DNA of 7,833 bases, taken from the NCBI GenBank assembly GCA_018432645.1, contig JAHDSP010000122.1:1-7833 (forward strand). Reading direction: 5' to 3'. The stretch comes from Bacteroidales bacterium (GTDB taxonomy: Bacteria > Bacteroidota > Bacteroidia > Bacteroidales > DTU049). The position numbers and the translations under genes are program-made. The notes under the pieces were generated by a model. The model saw nothing but the letters and a program-made list of their open reading frames with translations, made no database searches and was not told the DNA's origin. This document shows, in pieces, positions 1 to 6,775 of this stretch; the stretch's first letter is position 1, and each line of letters starts with the position of its first letter.

Positions 1-12
1 AATAATTTTTAT

Positions 13-93
13 AATATCAATAATTATATTAATTATAATCAATATTTTTATTGATATTATTCTACTATATACATTAAATTTTAAATATCAATA
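13..93. repeat. Three copies of AATATCAATA in alternating orientation
   Basis: The 10-mer AATATCAATA is present at 13-22 (+), as its reverse complement at 49-58 (-), and again at 84-93 (+), with start-to-start spacings of 36 and 35 bp. The first two copies form part of a perfect 13-bp inverted repeat (11-23 and 48-60, 24-nt loop). The third ends 5 bp before the -33 TTG of the promoter of the following gene. This geometry would suit a regulator binding site. The region is almost pure A+T, so chance repetition is a real alternative. No known regulator is recognised. Confidence 0.35.
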
Positions 94-98
94 CAGTA

Positions 99-128
99 TT
101 GGAGTTTGAATATCATATATTAATTTTG
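99..128 (+). promoter_or_regulatory. Bacteroidota-type sigma-A promoter of the dehydrogenase gene
   Basis: A TTG at 99-101 is followed after exactly 19 nt by TAATTTTG at 121-128. This matches the Bacteroidota promoter layout (TTG or TTTG at -33, about 19-21 nt, then TAnnTTTG at -7). The ATG follows 20 nt downstream, implying a short leader with no Shine-Dalgarno sequence. The TTG is also the right arm of a small inverted repeat, CAATA-CAG-TATTG (89-101). Confidence 0.6.
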
Positions 129-148
129 CTAATTAAATAATACATAAT

Positions 149-3100
149 ATGAAAGAAATCGTAAGGCATCCTATTCTTGACATTCCTGTAGTAGAAGAAG
201 TAGAATTTAACTATAACGGACAAAAAGTAAAAGGAAGGAAAGGATACAGTATAGCTGCTGCACTTCATTTAGCTGGGTTCCCTATTCATAGTCATAGTTT
301 AGATGGCAGACCAAGGAGTTTAGAATGTGGAATTGGTAAATGTGGAGCTTGTGAAATGCTCGTAGATGGTGTAGTAAGAAGGATCTGCATTACTAAAGTA
401 GACGGTGTAAAGGAAGTATTAGAAATACCTAAAGACTATATACCACAAACAAAAAAATTCCCATTAGATCAAGCAAATGATCTGTATCATACAGAAGTAG
501 CAATAATAGGTGCAGGCCCTGCAGGATTAGCCGCGAGAGAAATATTAAATGACTTTGGCGTTCCCAATATTGTAATCGATAGCAATGAAAATATAGGTGG
601 ACAATTTCTCATGCAGACACATCAATTTTTCTTTTTCGAAAAAGATCGTAAATATGGTGGCAAACGTGGTTTCGAGATAGCTACTATGCTAGCAGGGAAT
701 GATCATAGCAATATTTTGTTAAATAGTGTTGTGTGGGATATATTTGATAATAAAATATTAGGTGTTAAAAATATTAAAACCGAAGAAATATATTATATCA
801 AAGCTGAACATCTCATCGTTGGTACTGGTGCAGTGCCTTTCATACCTGTCTTTGAGAACGATGATTTACCTGGAGTATATACTGCTGCTGTAGTGCAAAA
901 ACTTATGAATCTCGAGCATACTCTACTTGGTAAAAACATTCTCACTGTTGGTGCAGGTAATATTGGTTATTTGACTTCATATCAATTAACCCAAGCGGGT
1001 GCTAATGTAGTAGCAATTGTAGAAGCTCAAAAGTCGGAGGGGGGCTTCCCTGTTCAAGCCAATAGAGTTAGGCGTTTAGGGATACCTATTCTTACTGGTT
1101 ATACTCTTGTAAAAGCTATTCCTAATGATGACTATACAGCTGTAAGAGGTGCTGTTATTGCTCAAGCAGATAATAATTTTAAACCTATTAGCGGTACGGA
1201 AAAATTGATAGAAAATATTGATCTGATAAATATTTGCACGGGATTAATACCAGATGATCAATTATTAATTTTAGGAAAAGAGGTTTACGGAACTAAATGT
1301 CATGGCGTTGGTGATGCTATTAGAATAGGTGAGGGGACTAGTGCTGTTCTTAGAGGTAAACAAGCTGCATATGAAGTGTTAGCTGATTTAGATATTCGAT
1401 TTAATTATGATGACTATTTAGCTATTTCTAAAGAATATATTGATAGTCAACAGCATCCTATACGAGTTTTAGATAATCCTGCTAAACCGACAGAAGCTAG
1501 GAGAAATAAACCTTTTGTAATTATAGATTGTTTATATGGTTTTGCTTGTAATCCTTGTGTTTTTGCTTGCTCACAAAATGCTATTAGTAAATCTAGCACA
1601 TCTACCGTCCCTATTATTGATTATGATAAATGTACTGGTTGTCTAGATTGTGTCTATCAATGTCCAGGCTTAGCTATTGTTGGGTTTAATATTAGTAAAA
1701 ATAAAATTTTCATTCCTACAGAACATTTTTTAGAAGAAAATTCACAAGTGTATTTGGTAGATAACTACGCAAATAAAATAGCTGAGGGCGAAATAGAAAA
1801 AATACTGATTAAACCAAATAAAACAAATGTTGCTCGTGTGAGAATAGATAAAGTTCTTATTAATGACTCAGATATTACGAATATTAGAGGGTTGATACCC
1901 AAAAATCAATATCCAGATAAATTAATTTTAAAACAATATGACGAAGTAGTAGAAATCGAGGATCCTTATGTTTGTCATTGTGAAGATATTACTTATAATG
2001 AAATTTTAGATTTCGTCGGTGACAGAAAATTTGTTTCTGTAATGGACGTGAAACACAATACTAGACTGGGTATGGGACCGTGTAGAGGTAAACGTTGTAT
2101 TCGTAGATTAAGGTTAAAATTAGCTAGTGATGGCATTACACTTGTAGGAGATGCTACTCCTCGTGGTCCTTTATCAAATCAAATTTTAATTGGTGAATTG
2201 TATCCTCGTAATGTGAAAGAAAATATTATACCTATTGGCACAAAAAAAGATATAGAACATAGACAAGTGAAAGTTTTGATAGCTGGTGGAGGTATTGCAG
2301 GGAGCTCTTTATTTAGATATTTTGCAGAAGCTGGTATGGAACCTGTATTGATTAATTATGAGAAAGGTTCTTCTTGGCGTAACATAGCAGGAGGTCGACC
2401 TGCATTTTCTATTCCAGAGTTATCAGATATAGCTAGACACAATCTTGAGATCTTTGAAGAATTAAATGAATTCAAAAATATTAACTTCAAACCTACTGTT
2501 TATGTGAATTTTGCTCATGATGAGTTAACATATAAATTTCTGGAAGCTTCTAAAGGATGGTCTGATGTTTATGAAGTTTCTCCTAAAGAATTCTCTAAAG
2601 AAATAAGCCCATATTTCAATCCTTCGTTAGATACTTATCTAGCTGCATTCATTACTAGAGAATGCTGGCAAGCTAATCCTGGTAAAACTGTTGACCTTAT
2701 CCGTAGAATTGGATTAGAAAATGGTGGTACTATATATGAAGATGCTACTTTAATTTCTGTAAAAAAGAAAAATAATAAATATATAGCTATTGTTAAGATG
2801 AGCAATGGTTCTTATATAGAATTCGAAGCTAATCATTTCGTAAATGCTCTAGGTGGTGAAGCAGAAAAATTTGCTAATATGTTGAACATGTTTCCTGGAC
2901 TATATGCTGTGAGACATCAAGCTTTTATCACTCGCAGATTACCTTATCTTGGCAAAAATGGTGATAGCTTAGATATGCTGATAGATAGGAGAAAAATTAA
3001 AGGATTTAGTGCAGTGTATGGACAACAATTGCATGAAACTGGCCAAATCATTGGATGTGCTTCTCCTGCTGTAGATGCTGCTGATTCTTATAAAGATATT

Positions 3101-3391
3101 AAACTAAATTCAAAGGAATTTTTTAATATAATTTCAGAAGTATTTTGCGACTGGATACCTATGCTGAGCTCAGTGCAATTCCAAAGTGTATGGAGTGGTT
3201 ATTATACCGAGCCTAGAATGATTATTGACCCAGAAAATGGACTTTTCGTAGGTTTGCGTGGACAAGGATTCATGCTTGGCCAATATCTTGCTAAATTGTA
3301 TGTAGATAAATTAATGGGAAAAGAAGTTCCCTCTTATTTTGATGAACTAAAGCTCACGGGTAAAGGTCTAAGTGAAACTGCTTTTAAATAA
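149..3391 (+). CDS. Single-chain FAD/Fe-S amino- or imino-acid dehydrogenase (hydroxyproline/proline dehydrogenase, HcnABC or sarcosine-oxidase type fusion)
   Basis: This 1080-residue protein probably oxidises an amino or imino acid at a C-terminal flavin and passes electrons through Fe-S centres to a second flavin/nucleotide module. Domains in order: a small [2Fe-2S] module with C60, C65, C68 and C80 (like HcnA/LhpF); a pyridine-nucleotide-disulfide reductase-like module with FAD motif GAGPAG at 121-126 and a second Rossmann motif GAGNIG at 268-273; a ferredoxin-like insert with C461, C467, C470, C474 and C495, C498, C501, C505; a BFD-like [2Fe-2S] domain with C609, C611, C645 and C650; and a DAO-type oxidoreductase from about 706 to the end, with GGGIAG at 713-718 and the family's C-terminal glycine-rich FAD segment near 1031-1044. 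No signal peptide or membrane segment is seen. In relatives (HcnABC, LhpBEF, archaeal dye-linked proline dehydrogenase) these modules are separate subunits. It has its own promoter and seems monocistronic. The substrate is not decided: D-hydroxyproline, proline, sarcosine and glycine are all possible. Confidence 0.85.
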   Translation: MKEIVRHPILDIPVVEEVEFNYNGQKVKGRKGYSIAAALHLAGFPIHSHSLDGRPRSLECGIGKCGACEMLVDGVVRRICITKVDGVKEVLEIPKDYIPQTKKFPLDQANDLYHTEVAIIGAGPAGLAAREILNDFGVPNIVIDSNENIGGQFLMQTHQFFFFEKDRKYGGKRGFEIATMLAGNDHSNILLNSVVWDIFDNKILGVKNIKTEEIYYIKAEHLIVGTGAVPFIPVFENDDLPGVYTAAVVQKLMNLEHTLLGKNILTVGAGNIGYLTSYQLTQAGANVVAIVEAQKSEGGFPVQANRVRRLGIPILTGYTLVKAIPNDDYTAVRGAVIAQADNNFKPISGTEKLIENIDLINICTGLIPDDQLLILGKEVYGTKCHGVGDAIRIGEGTSAVLRGKQAAYEVLADLDIRFNYDDYLAISKEYIDSQQHPIRVLDNPAKPTEARRNKPFVIIDCLYGFACNPCVFACSQNAISKSSTSTVPIIDYDKCTGCLDCVYQCPGLAIVGFNISKNKIFIPTEHFLEENSQVYLVDNYANKIAEGEIEKILIKPNKTNVARVRIDKVLINDSDITNIRGLIPKNQYPDKLILKQYDEVVEIEDPYVCHCEDITYNEILDFVGDRKFVSVMDVKHNTRLGMGPCRGKRCIRRLRLKLASDGITLVGDATPRGPLSNQILIGELYPRNVKENIIPIGTKKDIEHRQVKVLIAGGGIAGSSLFRYFAEAGMEPVLINYEKGSSWRNIAGGRPAFSIPELSDIARHNLEIFEELNEFKNINFKPTVYVNFAHDELTYKFLEASKGWSDVYEVSPKEFSKEISPYFNPSLDTYLAAFITRECWQANPGKTVDLIRRIGLENGGTIYEDATLISVKKKNNKYIAIVKMSNGSYIEFEANHFVNALGGEAEKFANMLNMFPGLYAVRHQAFITRRLPYLGKNGDSLDMLIDRRKIKGFSAVYGQQLHETGQIIGCASPAVDAADSYKDIKLNSKEFFNIISEVFCDWIPMLSSVQFQSVWSGYYTEPRMIIDPENGLFVGLRGQGFMLGQYLAKLYVDKLMGKEVPSYFDELKLTGKGLSETAFK

Positions 3392-3409
3392 TTTTTACTA
3401 TTTTTTTAT

Positions 3410-3417
3410 TATCTTTG
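3410..3417 (+). promoter_or_regulatory. Possible -7 element upstream of the clamp-loader gene
   Basis: TATCTTTG is an exact TAnnTTTG match in the 56-bp gap after the dehydrogenase stop codon, 30 nt before the next ATG. No TTG/TTTG lies at the expected -33 distance, where the sequence is only A/T-rich, so the element is half-supported. It would let the polymerase subunit gene be transcribed separately from the dehydrogenase. Confidence 0.4.
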
Positions 3418-3447
3418 TTCTTTGTAATTTTAACTGATTAAAAGCTT

Positions 3448-4605
3448 ATGTCTCAGAAATTATTAAGTTGGCATAACAAGGTATTTGATAATATTAGCAA
3501 GCAATATGCTGAAAATAAATTACCTCACGCGATTCTACTCTCTCAAAAGATGAGTGAATGTGCTTTTGTATTGGCTAAATCAATTGCTCAATTGTTAGAA
3601 TGCTCTAATCCCCGAATAAATAATGAAAATACATTAGAAGCTTGTGATGAATGCTCTAGTTGTAAAAAAGTCAAAGAATATACTCATTTAGATGTACATT
3701 ATTATTTCCCTATAATAAAAAGAAAAAATAAAAATTGCTCAGATGATTATTTCCAAGAATGGACAGATTTTTTGAAACTTAACAAAGAAATTATTGAAAT
3801 AAATAGTTGGATCAGATTTATTGATGCAGCTAATAGTCAAGCAATAATTTCTGCTGAAGATTGCGACAGAATTGTAAATATTGCTCAGGAGAGCAGTTAT
3901 GAAGGGAAATACAAAATTTTTATCATTTGGGAAATGGAAAGACTTTTTCATGCTGCAGCCCCTAAATTGTTAAAAATCATTGAAGAACCTCCAGCAAATA
4001 CTCTTTTTATTGGCATAACAGATAATTTAGATCTTGTCTTGGATACTATAAAATCTAGAATGCAAATCATACATTTGCCTGCACCATCTCCAGAAGAGTC
4101 TGTAGCTACACTTACAGAACTTTTTAATATGGATAATGCAGATGCTCAAAAATTGGTTTTTAATTATGGAAATAATTTACCTCGCATAGTGGATAATATC
4201 CACAAAGACAACATGCCGATTTTAATAAATGAATTTTTTATAAAATGGATGAGGTTAGCATTCCAAATGAAAGCATATGATTTGCTAGAATTAGCTACTG
4301 AGTTTAATTCTTTTGGTAGAGATATTCAAAAAATGATACTCATACAGTGTTCTCAATATTTAGATGCTATCTGGCTTATCAATCATAATATACCAACTAC
4401 ATTGATGCTTAATGAGCTAGATGAAAAATTTGTACAAGATTTTAAAAAATTTATAGACGATGACACAATTCCAGAAATTTCAATAATTATTGATGAAGCT
4501 ATTAAAAATATTGAACGTAATGGTGATAGCAAATTAATTTTCTTCGATATTAGCTTGAAAATTGGCCAAATTTTTAAGAAAAAATATGCTTTAATAAGAG
4601 TTTGA
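3448..4605 (+). CDS. holB: DNA polymerase III subunit delta' (clamp loader), HolB-like
   Basis: This 385-residue AAA+ family protein is the delta'-type subunit of the clamp loader, which opens the sliding clamp and places it on primed DNA. The N-terminal segment PHAIL (26-30) sits where the family starts its nucleotide-binding fold. The Walker A lysine motif is absent, as is usual for non-hydrolysing delta'. A four-cysteine zinc module is formed by C52, C66, C69 and C72, followed by the HLDVHYYFP stretch (80-88) typical of Bacteroidota homologues. The region 160-182 (WEMERLF, then KLLKIIEEPP) corresponds to the degenerate Walker B and the conserved KLLK-EEPP motif. SRM at 203-205 replaces the common SRC sensor/arginine-finger motif. 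The C-terminal roughly 140 residues would be the oligomerisation collar and are poorly conserved. No Shine-Dalgarno sequence precedes the ATG. The product is confident; the symbol is by homology of role. Confidence 0.85.
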   Translation: MSQKLLSWHNKVFDNISKQYAENKLPHAILLSQKMSECAFVLAKSIAQLLECSNPRINNENTLEACDECSSCKKVKEYTHLDVHYYFPIIKRKNKNCSDDYFQEWTDFLKLNKEIIEINSWIRFIDAANSQAIISAEDCDRIVNIAQESSYEGKYKIFIIWEMERLFHAAAPKLLKIIEEPPANTLFIGITDNLDLVLDTIKSRMQIIHLPAPSPEESVATLTELFNMDNADAQKLVFNYGNNLPRIVDNIHKDNMPILINEFFIKWMRLAFQMKAYDLLELATEFNSFGRDIQKMILIQCSQYLDAIWLINHNIPTTLMLNELDEKFVQDFKKFIDDDTIPEISIIIDEAIKNIERNGDSKLIFFDISLKIGQIFKKKYALIRV

Positions 4606-4629
4606 TTTTTTTGGCACAATTTTTTCTTA
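4575..4629. repeat. 11-bp perfect inverted repeat around the clamp-loader stop codon
   Basis: TAAGAAAAAAT (4575-4585) and its exact reverse complement ATTTTTTCTTA (4619-4629) flank 33 nt containing the stop codon at 4603-4605. The right arm lies just upstream of the next gene's start. The arms are A/T homopolymer-rich and the loop is long, so any RNA hairpin would be weak. It could act as a poor terminator or be coincidental. Confidence 0.25.
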
Positions 4630-4648
4630 TATTCTTTTAAAAAAAAGT

Positions 4649-5338
4649 ATGAAAACTAAGTTATTTTTTCTCGTTTTTGCAATTAGTTTATCTTTATTTA
4701 GTGCAAAATTAAGTATATCTATTGCTCCAATACCTACGCCGTCATATGTTTATGTAAATGGTAGACTATTAGCATCAGGTTTTTCTCCTTTTATAATTTC
4801 TCAATTACCTGGTGGCTTACAAAATATTGAAATTTATAATAATGTAGGACCTTTTAATACTCCTATTTTGCAATACAAATGTCGGATTTATATTAATTTC
4901 AATGAATTTGTTAGACTAAATTTTTTGAGAAATGGCCAGTATATTATAGAAGAGAGATATAATATACATCCAGATCATCCACATGGAAATAATCCAGGTC
5001 ATCATTATGGACATGATAATTATAAACCAAATCAGGGACAATTCTTTACCTATACTGGAATGTACCCAGAAACTTTTAATGGCCTTTGCTCTGTCTTGCA
5101 AAATCAATCTTTTGATTCAAATAAATTGATAATAGCTAAAGATGCTATATTAAATAATGGAATTAATTCTTCTCAACTAAGGAAATTACTTTCTTATTTC
5201 TCTTTTGATTCTAGTAGATTAGAATTAGCTAAATATGCTTATCCTTTTATCGTAGACCCTCAAAATGCTTTTATGATAACCGATGCCTTTACTTTTTCAT
5301 CTTCTGCAAGAGAATTCATGGAGTTTATAAATCATTAA
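4649..5338 (+). CDS. Secreted DUF4476 domain protein with His-rich linker
   Basis: This 229-residue protein has a clear Sec signal peptide (residues 1-19, KTK then a hydrophobic run ending FSA) without a lipobox cysteine, so it is probably periplasmic or exported. Residues about 21-105 form a beta-rich region that resembles PEGA-like domains (YVYVNGR, SPF, LPGGLQNIEIY); that assignment is tentative. Residues 107-122 are a histidine-rich linker (H107, H110, H112, H118, H119, H122) with Pro, Gly and Asn. Residues about 135-228 match DUF4476, with its repeated SFDSNKL/SFDSSRLELAKYAY pattern and a final DAFTFSSSAREF motif. DUF4476 is common in Bacteroidota and has no established function. The start is preceded by an A-rich stretch rather than a Shine-Dalgarno sequence. 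The upstream gap is 43 bp with only weak promoter-like sequence, so co-transcription with the clamp-loader gene is possible. Confidence 0.75.
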   Translation: MKTKLFFLVFAISLSLFSAKLSISIAPIPTPSYVYVNGRLLASGFSPFIISQLPGGLQNIEIYNNVGPFNTPILQYKCRIYINFNEFVRLNFLRNGQYIIEERYNIHPDHPHGNNPGHHYGHDNYKPNQGQFFTYTGMYPETFNGLCSVLQNQSFDSNKLIIAKDAILNNGINSSQLRKLLSYFSFDSSRLELAKYAYPFIVDPQNAFMITDAFTFSSSAREFMEFINH

Positions 5339-5357
5339 AATAATTATTTTAGTGATT
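5330..5357 (+). terminator. Hairpin straddling the DUF4476 stop codon
   Basis: The two 14-nt arms AATCATTAAAATAA (5330-5343) and TTATTTTAGTGATT (5344-5357) are reverse complements except for one T/G pair (5335/5352), which is an acceptable U-G wobble in RNA. The core 5336-5351 is a perfect 16-bp palindrome. The TAA stop codon is at 5336-5338, inside the left arm. No T-tract follows on the + strand, so it is not a standard intrinsic terminator. It could be a transcript-end or stability structure, or a DNA palindrome bound by a protein. Confidence 0.35.
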
Positions 5358-5415
5358 AAAATTTAAAATTGCTAACACATAATTTTTATCACCTTTATAA
5401 TTCATTTTTTAAATG

Positions 5416-5423
5416 TAATTTTG
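5416..5423 (+). promoter_or_regulatory. -7 promoter element upstream of miaB
   Basis: TAATTTTG matches TAnnTTTG exactly and is identical to the -7 elements at 121-128 and 7628-7635. At the expected -33 position, 19 nt upstream, there is only TTT (5394-5396), a partial match. Transcription would start near 5430, giving a leader of about 28 nt that includes the ribosome binding site. Confidence 0.5.
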
Positions 5424-5436
5424 TAAATACATTTAT

Positions 5437-5443
5437 AAGGAGG
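5437..5443 (+). promoter_or_regulatory. Strong Shine-Dalgarno sequence at long spacing before miaB
   Basis: AAGGAGG is a near-perfect anti-16S match, unlike every other start in the window, which all lack one. The gap to the ATG at 5458 is 14 nt, longer than the usual 5-9 nt. No closer in-frame start codon lies between the element and this ATG, and the MiaB N-terminus (MKTFYIETYGCQMN) fits the family, so the annotated start is retained. Confidence 0.55.
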
Positions 5444-5457
5444 AAAAACGCCCAAAA

Positions 5458-6768
5458 ATGAAGACTTTTTATATCGAAACTTATGGTTGCCAAATGAATA
5501 TTGTAGATAGTGAAATAGTAACATCTATATTACTGAGAAATGGTTATTTGTATAGTGATAGCATTCAAAATGCGGATATAATTTTATTAAATACATGTAG
5601 CATAAGAGAGCATGCAGAAGATAGAGTAAAAGCCAGGATTAGACAAATAAATTCTCTAAAAAAATCTAACCCCAATATAAAGATAGGCATTATCGGCTGT
5701 ATGGCAGAAAGTTTAAAAGAAAAATTACTAAATGAGTTGCCAATGTTAGATTTATTAGCTGGGCCAGATGTATATAGAAATTTACCAGAAATTCTCAGTG
5801 AGGTAGATAGAGATAATAAAATTATAAATACCATGCTATCAGAGGATGAAACCTATTCAGATATCTTACCTACTCGCTATGACACTAATGGTATATCTGC
5901 ATATGTATCTATCATGCGTGGTTGTAATAATTTTTGTAGTTATTGCGTAGTACCATATACTCGTGGTAGAGAGAGAAGTAGAAATGTAGAGTCTATAGTC
6001 GATGAGGTTACTTCACTAGCTCAGCAAGGGTTTAAAGAAATAACATTATTAGGACAAAATGTAAACTCTTATAATTATATTGAGACTAATTTCCCATTAT
6101 TATTAAATATATTAGCAGAACAATTTCCTCAGATATTATTTCGCTTTGCCACCTCACATCCTAAAGATTTAAGTATAGAATTAATAGAAACTATAGCAAA
6201 ATATCAAAACATAGCTAAATCTTTTCATTTACCTGTACAATCTGGTTCTGATGCTATTTTAAAAAAAATGAATAGGAAATATACTATAGATGAATATTTA
6301 GAAAAAGTGAAACTGTTGCGTTCAGCAATACCAGATATTACCATTAGCACAGATATTATTTGTGGCTTTTCTGGTGAAACAGAGGACGATCACAAACAAA
6401 CTATAGAACTAATGAAAGAAGTAAAATATTTTTTTGCATTTATGTTTAAATACAGCGAACGCCCTAACACTGTAGCTTCTCGCAAATATGCAGACAATGT
6501 AGATGAACAAACAAAAACTCGTAGACTAAATGAAATAATTGATTTACAACAAAAAATATCTTATGAGCTAAATAAACAGGATATTGGCAAAACATACAAG
6601 GTGCTAGTAGAAGGTACTTCAAAGAAAAATAATAAGGAAATATTTGGACGTAATTCACAAAATAAAGTAATCGTTTTTCCAGGAGACATAAGTATGAAAG
6701 GTGAATTCGTAAATGTAGAAGTTGTAGATTGCACATCAGCTACATTGATTGGAAGACTAAAAAATTAA
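5458..6768 (+). CDS. miaB: tRNA-2-methylthio-N6-dimethylallyladenosine synthase MiaB
   Basis: MiaB is a radical-SAM methylthiotransferase that converts i6A37 to ms2i6A37 in tRNAs reading UNN codons. The 436-residue protein has the full architecture. The N-terminal UPF0004/MTTase domain (about 1-110) has auxiliary-cluster cysteines C11, C47 and C81. The radical-SAM domain (about 145-320) has CNNFCSYC supplying C156, C160 and C163, followed by VVPYTRGRERSR, the signature that separates MiaB from RimO. A C-terminal TRAM domain (about 372-434) would bind tRNA. Length is normal for the family and no key residue is missing. It is probably the first gene of a two-gene operon with the downstream hydrolase, 7 bp away. 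The i6A substrate would need MiaA, which is not encoded in this window. Confidence 0.95.
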   Translation: MKTFYIETYGCQMNIVDSEIVTSILLRNGYLYSDSIQNADIILLNTCSIREHAEDRVKARIRQINSLKKSNPNIKIGIIGCMAESLKEKLLNELPMLDLLAGPDVYRNLPEILSEVDRDNKIINTMLSEDETYSDILPTRYDTNGISAYVSIMRGCNNFCSYCVVPYTRGRERSRNVESIVDEVTSLAQQGFKEITLLGQNVNSYNYIETNFPLLLNILAEQFPQILFRFATSHPKDLSIELIETIAKYQNIAKSFHLPVQSGSDAILKKMNRKYTIDEYLEKVKLLRSAIPDITISTDIICGFSGETEDDHKQTIELMKEVKYFFAFMFKYSERPNTVASRKYADNVDEQTKTRRLNEIIDLQQKISYELNKQDIGKTYKVLVEGTSKKNNKEIFGRNSQNKVIVFPGDISMKGEFVNVEVVDCTSATLIGRLKN

Positions 6769-6775
6769 ATAAATA

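Noticed and set aside
1..148. tRNA, small RNA or CRISPR repeats in the upstream AT-rich region
   Set aside because: There is no cloverleaf-compatible GC stem and no repeat longer than 10-13 bp; composition is nearly all A/T.
3739..3951. Open frame on the - strand inside the clamp-loader gene
   Set aside because: It is an antisense shadow of a well-supported gene, with a low-complexity product and no recognisable domain.
3448..4605. Missing Walker A motif as a sign of a broken clamp-loader gene
   Set aside because: Delta' subunits normally lack a functional Walker A; the zinc module and KLLK-EEPP motif are intact.
4383..4619. Open frame on the - strand over the clamp-loader 3' end
   Set aside because: It lies antisense to conserved coding sequence, the product looks like translated AT-rich antisense, and no promoter fits.
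4610..4637. Promoter for the DUF4476 gene (TTTG 4610-4613, TATTCTTT 4630-4637)
   Set aside because: The -7 part departs from TAnnTTTG and the 16-nt spacer is short, so the match is too weak to list as a feature.
4916..5107. Open frame on the - strand with an Ile/Met/Trp-rich, membrane-like product
   Set aside because: The hydrophobic composition is the antisense of the His-rich linker codons (CAT/ATG), not evidence of a membrane protein.
5565..5834. Open frame on the - strand inside miaB
   Set aside because: It is antisense to the conserved MTTase domain and has no domain of its own.
6464..6736. Open frame on the - strand over the miaB TRAM domain
   Set aside because: It is a shadow frame; the Cys/Leu-rich product has no coherent motif.
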